This document shows positions 12,844 through 23,043 of a stretch of 64,000 nucleotides of DNA, in pieces. Each line of letters begins with the position of its first letter. The stretch's first letter is position 1. The notes below the pieces were generated by a model, which was not told the DNA's origin, made no database searches, and worked only from the letters and a program-made list of their open reading frames with translations. Source of the stretch: Vespula vulgaris (taxonomy: Eukaryota > Arthropoda > Insecta > Hymenoptera > Vespidae). The DNA is taken from positions 1,404,001 through 1,468,000 of the forward strand of contig NC_066592.1 of the NCBI RefSeq assembly GCF_905475345.1, read 5' to 3'. The position numbers and the translations under genes were made by a program.

Positions 12844-14414
12844 CAAAGAGAGCAGATGGTTCGACGTCGCGTACCGATAAACTCGAAGAAGCTTGAGATG
12901 CACTAGATTCGGTGCTTTGAGTGCACCTAAGTCTCCTTCTAAGTTTTGGCATGTCAAAGGGCAAATCTCTCAAATCGACACTTGTCGCGCTACCGGATGT
13001 TGTTGCATCCTGTTGCATGAGCAATCTTCGTCTACGAAGTTTCGGCATGTCAAACGGCAAATCGGATAGTTCCGGTTCGTTATCGACTATGTTGATGTTA
13101 TCCAATTGGGGTTTTACCAAGTGAAAACCAAAGGGCTTGCACTTGATACCGGCTCGGGACTCGATGGAGATACCACTGTCGGAGCCTTGAATTTCCGCAT
13201 CTCCGGAAGACGACGATTGGAGAGCTAAATTAATCAGATTCTTGTTTTGAGGAGTTCGTCTCTTTTTAAAGGACGTGTCCATGGGAGACGTGACGGAATT
13301 GGTATTTGTGTTGGCTGCGTTCGTATTCGTATTCGTGTTAGTGTTGGTATTGTTGGTCAGCATAACGTTATTTTCGGTGGTAATGCTTTCCTCAGGCGAT
13401 GCCTTTTGGGAATTGTTATTACGATTGTTGTCCGAGGTCTCAGAGGCTGGCTCCTGCGAGGACTTGTCCGAAATTGGCGAAAGTATATGAAGTTTATTGG
13501 CATGATGCGTCAGGAAGCCCGTTAAAGACGGTTGTTGATGATGATGATGGTGATAACAATTTGTACCACCGCTGTCGGAGCTGTGAGAACTGAGACTGGT
13601 ACTGTGACGACTTTCCGAGCTGCTCGTAGATCGATTACCTTCGCTGGTGCTGCTTCTCAAAGACTCCATGCTACCGCCGCTACTACTGGTCGCCATACTT
13701 TCGGTACTGGAATATCCAGCTCTGCGCCTGCTGTTACGTAATTTGAATTCCAAAAGGCCGGCCTCCCTTCTTGGACGTGCAAGGTCACTCTCAGCCTCGT
13801 GAGGCCTACCCTTAAACTCCATGATAGGTTTGCTCTCGCGTATCAAACTTCTTGGACGTTGTCTCTCGTCTCTTGGCCTGCTCTTGAACTCGAGTATGAG
13901 TTCCTTGTCGAAACGACGGCCTTGAGATGACTCGACGTTTTCCTGAACGAAGTTCTTAGGTCGGCTCTTGATCTCTAAAATGCTGCCCTCGCTACTTTGA
14001 GGAGAATCCTTGGCACGTAACGTAGACTTCACGGGCAGTCTCATATCCTTCAAACGTGGATGATCAGGTTGGGATGGCAAATTAGGTGCGCTGCGTATGT
14101 TCAGCAATAGGTGATCGCGATTCCCATGAAATTTCGCGGGTAGGGGTGCCGTTGATGGCGGCGAGGGCGTGTAACCTCTCGCAGGAAGTCTCGGCGAGCC
14201 AGTTTTTTCATCGCTCGAGTTTATCTGGAGGGATTCGATATCCTGGGACAGAGTCGAAATATTGTCTGATTGTTGTTGTTGTTGCTGCTGCTGCTGTTGT
14301 TGTTGCTGAAGACGGCTCGGAATTGGTTTTGGGCGGAGAAGTACGACTTTGCGTCGATGGTCTTTGCTCGAATGCGGTTGACCAGCGTAAGGAATTTGTT
14401 GTTGTTGTTGTTGT

Positions 14415-14467
<53 letters not shown>

Positions 14468-14548
14468 CTGTTGCTGTTGTTGTTGCTGCTTCGACGTGTC
14501 GGTCAACGAACTCGTTCGACTCACGGCCAAAGCGCTACTGCTTCTTAT
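12844..14548 (-). CDS. Large coding exon: Ser/Gln-rich disordered protein, C-terminal part
   Basis: The acceptor has a long pyrimidine tract ending AACCAG, and the exon ends TTTG before donor GTGAGT at 12843. It enters in phase 0 and leaves in phase 1. In order it encodes a short Ser-rich lead (IRSSSALAVSRTSSL), a 31-residue polyQ tract, a 13-residue polyQ tract, an LPARGYTPSPPSTAPLP proline patch, a LLLNIRSAPNLPS segment, four copies of [IL][LM]E[FI]K-x-R with R-rich spacers, a Ser/Thr block (SSTESMATSSSGGSMESLRS onward), HHHHH, an Asn/Thr-rich stretch (NTNTNTNT) and two DLPFDMPKLRRR motifs. There is no predicted membrane segment or obvious enzyme domain, so a scaffold or adaptor with short linear motifs is my inference. 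The open frame continues 17 codons past the donor, but that tail (ESSFYHLTN...) is intronic. The next exon was not located with confidence. The coding call is firm; the function is unknown. Confidence 0.9.
12932..13063 (-). repeat. Duplicated DLPFDMPKLRRR motif
   Basis: Two identical 12-residue motifs (13063-13028 and 12967-12932), 32 residues apart, both preceded by acidic or Ser-rich sequence. The synonymous codons differ (CCG versus CCC; CGT AGA CGA versus AGA AGG AGA), so identity is kept at the protein level. Confidence 0.9.
13733..13981 (-). repeat. Fourfold [IL][LM]E[FI]K-x-R protein motif
   Basis: Four 8-residue copies: ILEIKSRP (13981-13958), ILEFKSRP (13897-13874), IMEFKGRP (13825-13802) and LLEFKLRN (13756-13733), spaced 28, 24 and 23 residues apart with Arg-rich linkers. 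This looks like a repeated short linear motif. Confidence 0.85.
14271..14309 (-). repeat. PolyQ tract 3 (13 codons)
   Basis: 13 Gln codons (CAG CAA CAA CAA then four CAG then five CAA) between IPSRL and SDNISTL. Confidence 0.95.
14396..14488 (-). repeat. PolyQ tract 2 (31 codons)
   Basis: 31 consecutive Gln codons with mixed CAA and CAG, the longest Gln run in the protein. The frequent CAA interruptions suggest selection for Gln rather than simple DNA slippage. Confidence 0.95.
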
Positions 14549-14644
14549 CTGGTTTATTAAATAGAAGAAAAAAAAAAGAAGAAAAAACTTGTGGTTATCA
14601 GTTACTATCGAATAAAGCGATATATCAAATCGTGTAGGACTTAC
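14549..14644 (-). other. 96-nt intron that keeps the reading frame
   Basis: Donor CAA|GTAAGT and acceptor AACCAG|ATAAGA are both canonical, with a run of T and C before the acceptor. The length is exactly 32 codons and the sense strand has no in-frame stop, so the two flanking exons read as one long frame. Read through, it would add VSPTRFDISLYSIV... and a very hydrophobic FFLLFFFFYLI run, unlike the hydrophilic flanks. That contrast and the splice signals argue that it is normally removed. Confidence 0.85.
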
Positions 14645-15256
14645 TTGCGAATGCAGTACCGGATGATTGGTAACTCGATCGAGATCATCGAGGTCGTCGT
14701 CAGAACGATTGACCTTGCAATCGAAGGCTGTCTCGTAGAGATGACGTTGCCTCGCCATCTCTTCCTCGTCTTCCTCCAAACCAGCCACCACCACCTCCTC
14801 CTCCTCCTCCTCCTCTTCCTCGTCCTCCCCCTCCACGTCGTCCTCGTCCTCCACGAGAATCGGTTGTGGATCTATTCTTCTGGCACGTCGTAACTTCCGC
14901 GGTGCTGTCTGATGGTGATGATGATGGTGATAGTGGTGATGATGATGATGAAGGAGTTGCTGCTGTTGCTGTTGCTGTTGTTGTTGCTGCTGATGCTGTT
15001 GCGTTTGCTGTTGTTGCCGCGTACTCTGCGGCTGTCGTCGATCTAGCTCATCCTCTTCTTCCTCGGCTGATGCGACGCACGTACAAACGGTACTCGGAAG
15101 ATCATGGCTCAGCAGCCTAGGTGGAGGCATGAGTGTGTGAACCCACTCCGTGATAATGCACGACGAGAGGATCTCGCTGTTTCTATCTGGGACAGCATGC
15201 TCGCTCCCCGATGTGGGGCTCACTAGATCTTGGTTCTGATAATTCTGTTGCTGTTG

Positions 15257-15313
<57 letters not shown>

Positions 15314-15807
15314 TTGGGGATGTTGTTGCTGTTGTCCTTTTTGCTGTCCACCCTGTTGCTGTTGATAATGCTGCTGCTGTTGTTGCTGCTGCTGATGTTG
15401 ATGCTGCTGTTGATGAGGCGAATAGGGACCCCCATCACCCGCCAGAGAATTTCTCTTCGGTATACCGGGTGTTCTCGAACGTTCCTCGGGCACGTCGAGA
15501 CTCACACTCTTTCTATATTTACTCGGCTGTGATCTTATCGGATGTTCCGGTACTTTGAAGAGATCCCCGTAATAATACGGCGACGGATGACGAGCGGGTT
15601 GATTGGAATCCGTAGAGGATTGATCAGCGAGGTGAACTAACGCAACGCAATCAACGAGAACACCATCAGTCGATAGTGGCCTGTCGCTTTCTACTGAAGC
15701 AGCGCGTAACGAGCTCGACGCGTGCAAACTGTTCTTGCGTTTTCTAGCACCGGTGAAACGTTCCTCGGTGATCTCATCTTCGCAAGACGACCCGGAAGCC
15801 GATGGAT
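14645..15807 (-). CDS. Large coding exon: polyQ/polyH/acidic disordered protein, middle part
   Basis: The exon follows a strong acceptor (T-run then CAG at 15810-15808) and ends CAA before donor GTAAGT at 14644. It enters in phase 1 (two bases, AT) and leaves in phase 0. The reading frame extends upstream of the first start-like codon near 15727 to the acceptor, adding PSASGSSCEDEITEERF and TGARKRKNS. Next come LVDCVALVHLADQSS, YYYGDLFKVPEHPIR, SVSLDVPEERSRTPGIPKRN, a Q/H-rich region with a 24-residue polyQ run, SEILSSCIITEWVHT, a second Q run followed by a polyHis block, an Asp/Glu run, and RQRHLYETAFDCKVNRSDDD-LDDLDRVTNHPVLHSQ. SxxD/RxxS-like sites and a basic KRKNS patch are visible. The protein family was not recognised. 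A faint resemblance of a few short strings to NHS/gukholder proteins was considered and is not claimed. Confidence 0.9.
14768..14855 (-). repeat. Asp/Glu-rich segment
   Basis: The coding strand gives VEDEDDVEGEDEEEEEEEEE and, after VVVAGL, EEDEEE. It is an acidic run typical of disordered regulatory proteins. Confidence 0.9.
14912..15030 (-). repeat. Gln-rich run followed by polyHis
   Basis: The coding strand gives RQQQQTQQH, about 12 Gln, LL, then HHHHHHYHHHHHH. The His part is mixed CAT/CAC codons. Confidence 0.9.
15245..15316 (-). repeat. PolyQ tract 1 (24 codons)
   Basis: A CAG/CAA run encodes 24 glutamines. The core 15266-15310 is 15 uninterrupted CAG codons on the coding strand, the longest pure CAG run in the gene and therefore the likeliest to vary in length. 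Confidence 0.95.
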
Positions 15808-16348
15808 CTGAAAAAAAAAAAACAAAAGGGAAAAGAGAGAAATAAAAAGGGAAAATAAGAAAGAGCTAAAAAAAAACATTGCAATCAAATGATCCCGATA
15901 ATTCGACCGACGAGACTTTCATAATTGACCGTTTGCCTTGACAAGGACTTCTGCTCGATAACAAGAAAATGGCTATCGTCCATCGTGATAGGACAAAAAA
16001 GCAGGACGGGAGAGGGTTGAGGAGAAAGTTTGAAATTTAAATGAGATAGTGCGTATGTGCCTGTGTGTGTATGTGTATATAAGAAGGGTAAAAAAAAAAG
16101 GAAAAAAAAACAGAAGAAAAGCTCTCGTAGTACCAGGGAAGCAAGGTAAAATGGTACACGAGATTTTCATAATCGTTTCATCGTGACTCGTGATAGCCAG
16201 CAAGAGAGAAGGAGAGAACGAGAGTGAGAGAGGACACTTAGGGAAAGCGAAATTGCCGTGAAACGATGGGTCCTCTTCTCCTTAAAAATCACTTCCTTCT
16301 ACGATGGGATATTACGGGTAATGGTTTCTGGCCTCTTCCACTTTCTCC

Positions 16349-16410
16349 CTCGTTCGTTCATTCGTTCGTTCGTTCGTTCGTTCGTTCGTTCGTTCGTTCG
16401 TTCGTTCGTT
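16349..16410 (+). repeat. (TTCG)n tetranucleotide array
   Basis: About 15 TTCG units with one TTCA; a CpG in every unit of an otherwise AT-rich region. Confidence 0.95.
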
Positions 16411-16826
16411 TTTTCTCTCTTTTTTTTTTTTTCTTTTACGTGTATCGTACTCAAGGCTCGTCGGTTGTTTTCCTTCCTTTCCTTGCCATAACTTAATCCC
16501 GATGACACTCAGTTTGCGATCACGTCACCCACACCCATACCTACACATGCACACGTACACGCAAACACCATCTCAACAGACGCTGAAATAGATCGCTTTA
16601 GGAGGAGCCGCAAAATTGCATGGACACCCGGTACACATTATACCTTTGGCATTCTATATACCATGCCAGTAGTGATAGGTGAAAGGAGTGGAGATAATGG
16701 GCGCATTATGCTCGAACGGAGGGATACCCGTTGGAATCCTTCTTGCGAGGAGTCTGGAGAGAGTGCTCGGTGACGCTATAAACCATAACGGTAGAGAACC
16801 TGTCTCTGACAGAATACGCCATTGCA

Positions 16827-16829
<3 letters not shown>

Positions 16830-16877
<48 letters not shown>
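16830..16877 (+). repeat. (AT)n microsatellite
   Basis: About 24 AT units. Confidence 0.95.
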
Positions 16878-16880
<3 letters not shown>

Positions 16881-18714
16881 CGTATGTATGTGTTTGTGTA
16901 CATGTGTATTGAAAAACTTTATCCCATTGAAATAAATCAAAATTATTATTTTATCGAGTGTTCCGGTATTATCGACCTAACAAATTTACTGATAATATTT
17001 AACCAATAAAGATAAAAAAAAAAACTCTTCCTTCAGGAAAAAGTATATTCTGATCGAATACTTGTTAAATATTATCCAAAATATATCTGCTCTGATATAT
17101 TCATTAAAAAAATACATTGATTATATCTCTCCGAATATTTATCATCTGTTTCTATTATTTCTCTGTTTATTCGGAGATAAGAGTTTAGAATCGTTATCTA
17201 CCAAATGGATATCACGATTTAACGCGTTAAATTTGATACGTCATTGTTTCTCTTATTGTTTATGAATCGTTTGAACAAACAGAGAAGAATCGTAGGTATT
17301 TATTCGAAAGCTTTAACGATCCTGTGAATTCTAACACTGACACGTTCTTAAACTATAGGACTACAATGAAATCACGAAACGCGGAATGAGAAATTAATGT
17401 CTACGTTGAATGAATAAACTCGCGAATTTATTACACCAGACTGTTTCTCTTTTAACGAATAACGAACGTCAACGTTGTTTTAATCGTATTTTCATTTTCC
17501 CTCTCCTCCTCCCTCCTTCTCTCTCCCTTTCTCTCTTTCTCTTTTTTGATACTCGTCCAAGTTTCTTCCTCCTCTTTAACGTTTCTTCTTCTCGTTTTCT
17601 CTCACGAACTTACAAAGTTCCTTATTGCAAACGATAAAAAAGGATATGATCTATACCACGACGATGGTGTTGTGGTGGTAATGGTGGTGTCGGTGCTGAG
17701 TTTTGTCTTATCCATTCGAGGTTTTTCTTTTTCCTCAAGATGTAGAAACTTGGCACACGAAACTGACAGCAAAGCAGAATTTTTTGATATATTTATAAAA
17801 TATCTCTAGACGTTTCCCCTTTTATTTTCTTTACGTTCACTTTCAACTTTTTCTCGATATATTATGTAATATATTAATTACACGTTTTTAACACGTTTAA
17901 TAACATTAATACATTAATTAAACGTTGAATAAACAAAATTGAATATATTAATTAATCGTATAATAAACATTATACGTTTCCATGTATGTATACACACATT
18001 TATACACACATTTAATAGAATTTTATGTGTATTCGAAATAAATATATTTTATAAGAGACATATGGAATGAGAAATACGAAGAAAGAAAAAGGGGAAAGAA
18101 AAAAAAGAATTCTTTAACCTTCCTCAATAAAATCTATTTGACCTAAGATTTCAAAGTAATATCCTCGGTCTTTAACGAAGGTCAAACTTTAATATCAAGC
18201 GAGTCTTGTATCGAAGGCGAAGAGGTTAAACGATCGTGAACGAATGAAAAAGCAAAGGTAAATGAGAATCAGAGAAATCATGAATATGCATCAACAGCTG
18301 TTCCCTTTTGCTTTCGTACTACGGACGAACGAAATCGAAGGAAAAGATTATTCACTCTTTGAAATACAAACATAAATATCGATTTCGAGAACAAATTGTG
18401 ATTACGTAATCCAACTCTTTCAATAAAAGCAACGATCATTGAAATAATTTAATTGTAGGCTATACGAACATATGTATATGTATATATACACAGTATCTAC
18501 ATACCTTATGTATTTACGAAAACATTCACGAGTGACTTAAAATACATAAATATGGAATAAAAGAGGAAATTCTATTCTTCTCTCCTCTCACGTAGCCTTC
18601 TGGCTAACAGCACGAGCTATGAAAGAAGACTGCCAAACACGCAAGTACGCTTGACCTGCTCGAAGGGTTGTTGTCGTCCGACTTACACGCCAGAAAGAGA
18701 GAGAAAGAGGGAGG

Positions 18715-18750
18715 GAGAAAGAAAGAGAGAGAGAGAGAGAGAGAGGGAAA
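18715..18750 (+). repeat. (GA)n microsatellite
   Basis: GA tract within a purine-rich block. Confidence 0.9.
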
Positions 18751-19051
18751 GAAAATAAGAGAATCATAACACGAACGTTTCGAGTGAAAACAAAAACAGA
18801 ATAAGTCATCATATATATGTATATATATATATTTACATTTTTTAAGGACAACGAATATATCATCAATGATTGTAAAGTGATGATTTTTAAAATCACCACA
18901 GTTGATCGATCGATTCGTTTATAAAAATCGAAAAAAAGGAATAGAAAAAAAAGAATAAATAAATAAAAATAGAAAAAGAAAAAGAAAAAGAAAAAGAAAA
19001 ATAAAAGAAAACAATTTATACCTAAACAAAATGGATGCACATGGTGCATAC

Positions 19052-19090
19052 CTATACATATACTCTGGCTCATAGACCACACACTGCGTC
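19052..19090 (-). CDS. Very weak candidate 39-nt cassette exon
   Basis: This lies in a short non-repetitive island (about 19019-19180) inside the 15.4-kb intron. Acceptor GGTATGCCAG and donor TATAG|GTATGC bound 39 nt that read GRSVWSMSQSICI in the phase required between the 31167 and 15807 exons, so inclusion would keep the frame. The acceptor has a poor pyrimidine tract. It could equally be conserved noncoding sequence or chance. Confidence 0.13.
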
Positions 19091-19202
19091 CTGGCATACC
19101 GCCAAATTGCAAGGATATTGATTACCGATCAATAATCAGATTTACGAGACATCCACTGGGCCGTTGGATATTTCACGGAGGAAGGATAGAAACGTTCTAT
19201 TA

Positions 19203-19292
19203 AACGAGAGTAAGAGAGAGAGAGTAAGAGAGAGAGAGAGAGTAAGAGAGAGAGAGAGAGAGTAAGAGAGAGAGAGAGAGTAAGAGAGAATG
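19203..19292 (+). repeat. Higher-order repeat of TAAGAG(AG)n, 18-20 bp unit
   Basis: About five units, each a TAAG followed by 6-8 GA dinucleotides: a nested minisatellite built from a microsatellite. Confidence 0.85.
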
Positions 19293-20498
19293 AGAGATGG
19301 ATAGATAGATGGAGATAGAGATAGAATGCATCGTGCAACGAAGATAACGACTAACAGAGAGAAGGATAGTGCAGTACTGGTTCGGGATGTTGGATGCAAC
19401 TCGAGGGACGAGGGATGGCATCCCTAATGAATCTATTAGGGAGCCTGAGCGACAACCCTCCACCGTCCAGCAATCACTACGGACAACACGAAACGATGCA
19501 AGCTCGATGCAGTTGCGATGTGTGTATATATGTGCATGCGTGTGTATGTGTGTGTGTGTGTGTGTATAGAGAGAAAGAGAGAGAGAGAATAACCCTACTG
19601 CTTATCGGATAGTTCTGTGAACGAATCCATGGAGGGATGATTTTCCAAGTGACAGCTACTTAGATTCCGCATGAATTAATACTCATGGACCTGATCGAGA
19701 GAATAACCAGCATAATCGACCAGTTAATATCTCAGGTATTTCTATACAAACAATAAAATTTATTCATCGATTATTTGCAAATTACTAAGATTTCTTTTTA
19801 TCGTGGATTGAAAAGGGTAACCTTCATTATTGTTAAGGAATCATATCTCTAAAATTAGCTTTGTTAAGTTTCGAACTACAATTGTAGTTGGTGAAGTTTC
19901 TCAAGGTCAGTACTCTCAAAGAAAGGTAGAAAAGAAAAAGAAGATAAAAAAAGAAAACAAAAAAAATATATATAAAATTGTAATTAACAACTCGGTCTTT
20001 TAGTTTTAAAGAGAACGGTTCGAGAGTATTATTATTACATAGTTTTATTATCGATGTCAGATTAAAGAACGTTATTCTCTTTCCTTCCAAAGGAGATCCA
20101 AGCGGATCCATGCCAACTGAGAAATCTCTTGCCAAGTGTAATTTAAAAAAAGAAAAAAAAAGAAGAAGAAGAGAAAAAGGATAAGTAATCGAAAGAAATA
20201 TCTACAAAGGTAATATCTAGGTTCGATCGAGCGCACTTCAATATTATACAAATATTAGATCGGAAAGTTGATCGTAAAATTTAATTCAAAATCGAATTTT
20301 CCCGTAGCGTCACAGTCAAATCTCTTTATCGTATTATCTATAAGGAGAAAATGAAAATAATAAAGTTTTTGCGATGAAATCTCCGACAGTCAAAGGAACA
20401 CAATGATGATACCGCGTTTCTTCTTAGATTTCGTTCTTCGATCGATTTAATATCATACTAAGCACAAGGACGACAAAAATAGTCCATGAAAAGTTTTT

Positions 20499-20501
<3 letters not shown>

Positions 20502-20553
<52 letters not shown>
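20502..20553 (+). repeat. (AT)n microsatellite
   Basis: About 26 AT units. Confidence 0.95.
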
Positions 20554-20557
<4 letters not shown>

Positions 20558-20964
20558 AGAGAAAAAAGGCTTGAGATGATTTTGGGGTTGTCCTTGACTA
20601 TCGGCTACTTGACTTCGCTATTTTTTCTCTTCCTCCTTTTTTCTTTTTTTTTTTTATTAGATATTGTCCTCGTAACATAACCGACGAATATGATAGAAGA
20701 AACCAAGACACTCGCACGATTATAGGGGGACACGTGTGGGGGACGTCGTTTTGGGGTCGATTCTTGTATCGTGCTATGGTGGCAAAAAGAAAAAAAAAAA
20801 AAGAAAAAGCAAGAGGTAAAAGGGGGAAAAAGAATCTTTCGAAAAAGAACCCCTATAAGGCATATAGCAACACAGATGGCCATTTTCTGGACCTGAACGA
20901 AATCACGAGCCGTATCTTTTTTCTTCTTTCATGTTTGAAGAAGAGCAAGAAGAAAAGGTAGAAG

Positions 20965-21003
20965 ACGACGACGATGATGACGACGACGACGACGACGACG
21001 ACG
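20965..21003 (+). repeat. (GAC)n array
   Basis: GAC/GAT triplets followed by an A-run and GAAGAA units. Confidence 0.9.
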
Positions 21004-21086
21004 AAAAAAAAGAAGAAGAATAAAAAGGAGAAGAAGACGAAGACATAGCCAAAAGATTACTAGGAGGAGTCTGAGAGTACAACAAA

Positions 21087-21317
21087 ATGAAAGGCAATCT
21101 CGGTTATTGGCAACGACGCTATATCAGAATCCATGGTTACGATCCTGGGATCTTTGCCTTAGCGAAACGTGCCAAACGTGTCACGTTATCATTCGAAGGG
21201 TTCGTCGAACGATCGACTTTACTCTATGATTATTATAATAAACCTCATAAAGCTTTCACGGATGTTTCTTTCATCGATCAATTTTTGTTAAGATCGATAA
21301 TAAATGTAAATAATTAA
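21087..21317 (+). CDS. Unassigned 76-residue open frame
   Basis: It begins MKGNLGYWQRRYIRIHGYDP, continues GIFALAKRAKRVTLSFEGFV and ends NVNN before a stop. Unlike most open frames here it contains no microsatellite-derived run and has a mixed composition. There is no signal peptide, membrane segment or recognised domain. It lies inside the inferred 15.4-kb intron on the opposite strand, and its length is close to what chance allows in 64 kb. Confidence 0.13.
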   Translation: MKGNLGYWQRRYIRIHGYDPGIFALAKRAKRVTLSFEGFVERSTLLYDYYNKPHKAFTDVSFIDQFLLRSIINVNN

Positions 21318-22222
21318 TTTGTACATCTGCATTATTATTTCGCTATTTCGTTTCAATATCTCTCATTATCTCATGGGAGTGTTTATAAATAACGAATTAA
21401 TAAAGAGCGACGATAAAGATAACGAGCAAGGTTTATTATAAGTAATAATGATAATACAAAAATTCGATCAGGGTACTTTTAATGAATCATATTTAATCGA
21501 ACGATCTTTCGCGAAGATCAATGATCCATTAAAATATATACCTAGTATATATCATCTGTCTCAATGGTATACATACAGATCTATTTTCTTGTCTTGTCCT
21601 TAGAAGATGAAGATCCGAAGAAGAAGCTACTAACGAGCCCAAAGTCACCATTACTGGGGTCACGGTAAGCAGTGAAAGAAAGATGTTAGCGACCTTAAGG
21701 AAAGATGAGAAAGGAGGAAGAAGAAGTGCTGAGGACCGAGGTATACTTTGAAAGAAAATTCGTCGTCCTCTCATCTTTGCCTTTTCACTCTTTACCCTCA
21801 CCCAATCCACCTCCTCACCCTTATCCCCACCCTCTAACCCGACCCATCTTTTCCCGTCTATCTTCAAATCGACCAACAGTCGCCCTTAAAAATCTTCTAG
21901 AACCAGACGAAATCTATGAAAGTTGTCTTCTTTGCGAAACAGGTAGTAGTAGTGATGATGGTGATGGTTGTTGTTGTTGTTGTTGGTTTCGAAAGGTGAT
22001 TCTAAGTGGTCCACTGATTACAAGACCCAGTCAAATCTTCAAGCAAGCTGGTCTTTCCCTTCTTTGATTACTCTCTCGTGTCGAGACACGAGAAACGAAT
22101 CCCGAAGAAATCTGAGAAAGAGAGAAAGAGAGAAAGAAGGATGGAAAAAGGGCAACGTTAACGGTGCTAGAACGGACTCCTCACTTTTCTCGCGGCTTTC
22201 TCGCGACATAGAAAATTAAAGG

Positions 22223-22920
22223 AAAGGCGCCTGGGGTTCGCGTCTTTGAACGCTTTAAGTGGCAATTACGTGCCTTTGCTCTTTCTACCTGTCTCTCTCT
22301 CTTTCTCTCTCTCTCTGTCTCTTTCTCTTTCTCTCTGTCTCTGTCTCTCTCGTTTTTTTCTCCCTTTTTTTATTTCCACCGAAGCATATATTTCGAGATT
22401 TTTTTTTCTTTTTTTTTATTAATATTTTCAAGATTATTCCGCAGGGTCAAGTGCCACGAATGGGATCGCTCTTTTTTAAATTTGTCGTAAATAGAAAAAA
22501 AAAAGAAACTTTTTTTATTTACCACAGCTTTAGAATATAATACGTTTGTCTGAGGCGAGCTTCTTGCATGAAAAAATTTTAATAAAAGTCATAAAATCGA
22601 TGACGCTTTCATGGTATTTAAGGTAAAAGAATTTTTATCGTCATAAGCGTTATTGTTTATGCATGAAAAGCGAATGCAAGACGCAAAAGAGAAAGAGAGA
22701 GCGAGAGAGAGAGAGACCGAAAGAGAGAGAGAGAGAGAAAGTGAGAAGGGCCCGATCCAGAGAGGGAAGATCCTTTGATCTACGTAGAAAGTGGGAAAGG
22801 AACGTGCGTGCGATCCGAAGGGGAGGAAAGGGAGGCTGCTTCCGGCCGAAGCCGGAGTGCTGATTTTAAAAGGCGCAGAGGGACACGCCTTTGAGCGTTT
22901 GGAGTGGCAATTACTTGCTC
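22223..22920 (+). repeat. Diverged direct repeat pair, about 53 bp each
   Basis: 22223-22275 and 22869-22920 share AAAGGCGC, CGCGTCTTTGAACGCTTT versus CGCCTTTGAGCGTTTG, and AGTGGCAATTAC.TGC. They lie 646 bp apart around a GA tract. They are not SSR sequence. Confidence 0.65.
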
Positions 22921-22982
22921 TGTCCTCAAATTACTTACTCCAGTAATTTTATTCCGGCCGTCCTAACTCACGACGACTAAAG

Positions 22983-22998
22983 GTCGTCATCGTCGTTA

Positions 22999-23042
<44 letters not shown>
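22983..23042 (+). repeat. (CGT)n array
   Basis: About 19 CGT-type triplets; the minus strand reads as polyAsp but has no supporting coding context. Confidence 0.9.

Positions 23043-23043
<1 letters not shown>

Noticed and set aside
14086..15558. Plus-strand open frames rich in Leu, Val or Ala opposite the large exons
   Set aside because: They are antisense shadows of the polyQ, polyHis and acidic codons of the minus-strand gene.
12844..15807. Assignment to the NHS/gukholder scaffold family or another named adaptor
   Set aside because: Only a few short similar strings (SSCII, EQYSD) could be recalled; the diagnostic motifs of that family are not visible, so no symbol is given.
18590..18700. 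Minus-strand segment reading AGQAYLRVWQSSFIARAVSQ with donor GTGAGA
   Set aside because: No phase allows it between the 31167 and 15807 exons without a stop, and its acceptor side is a CT microsatellite.
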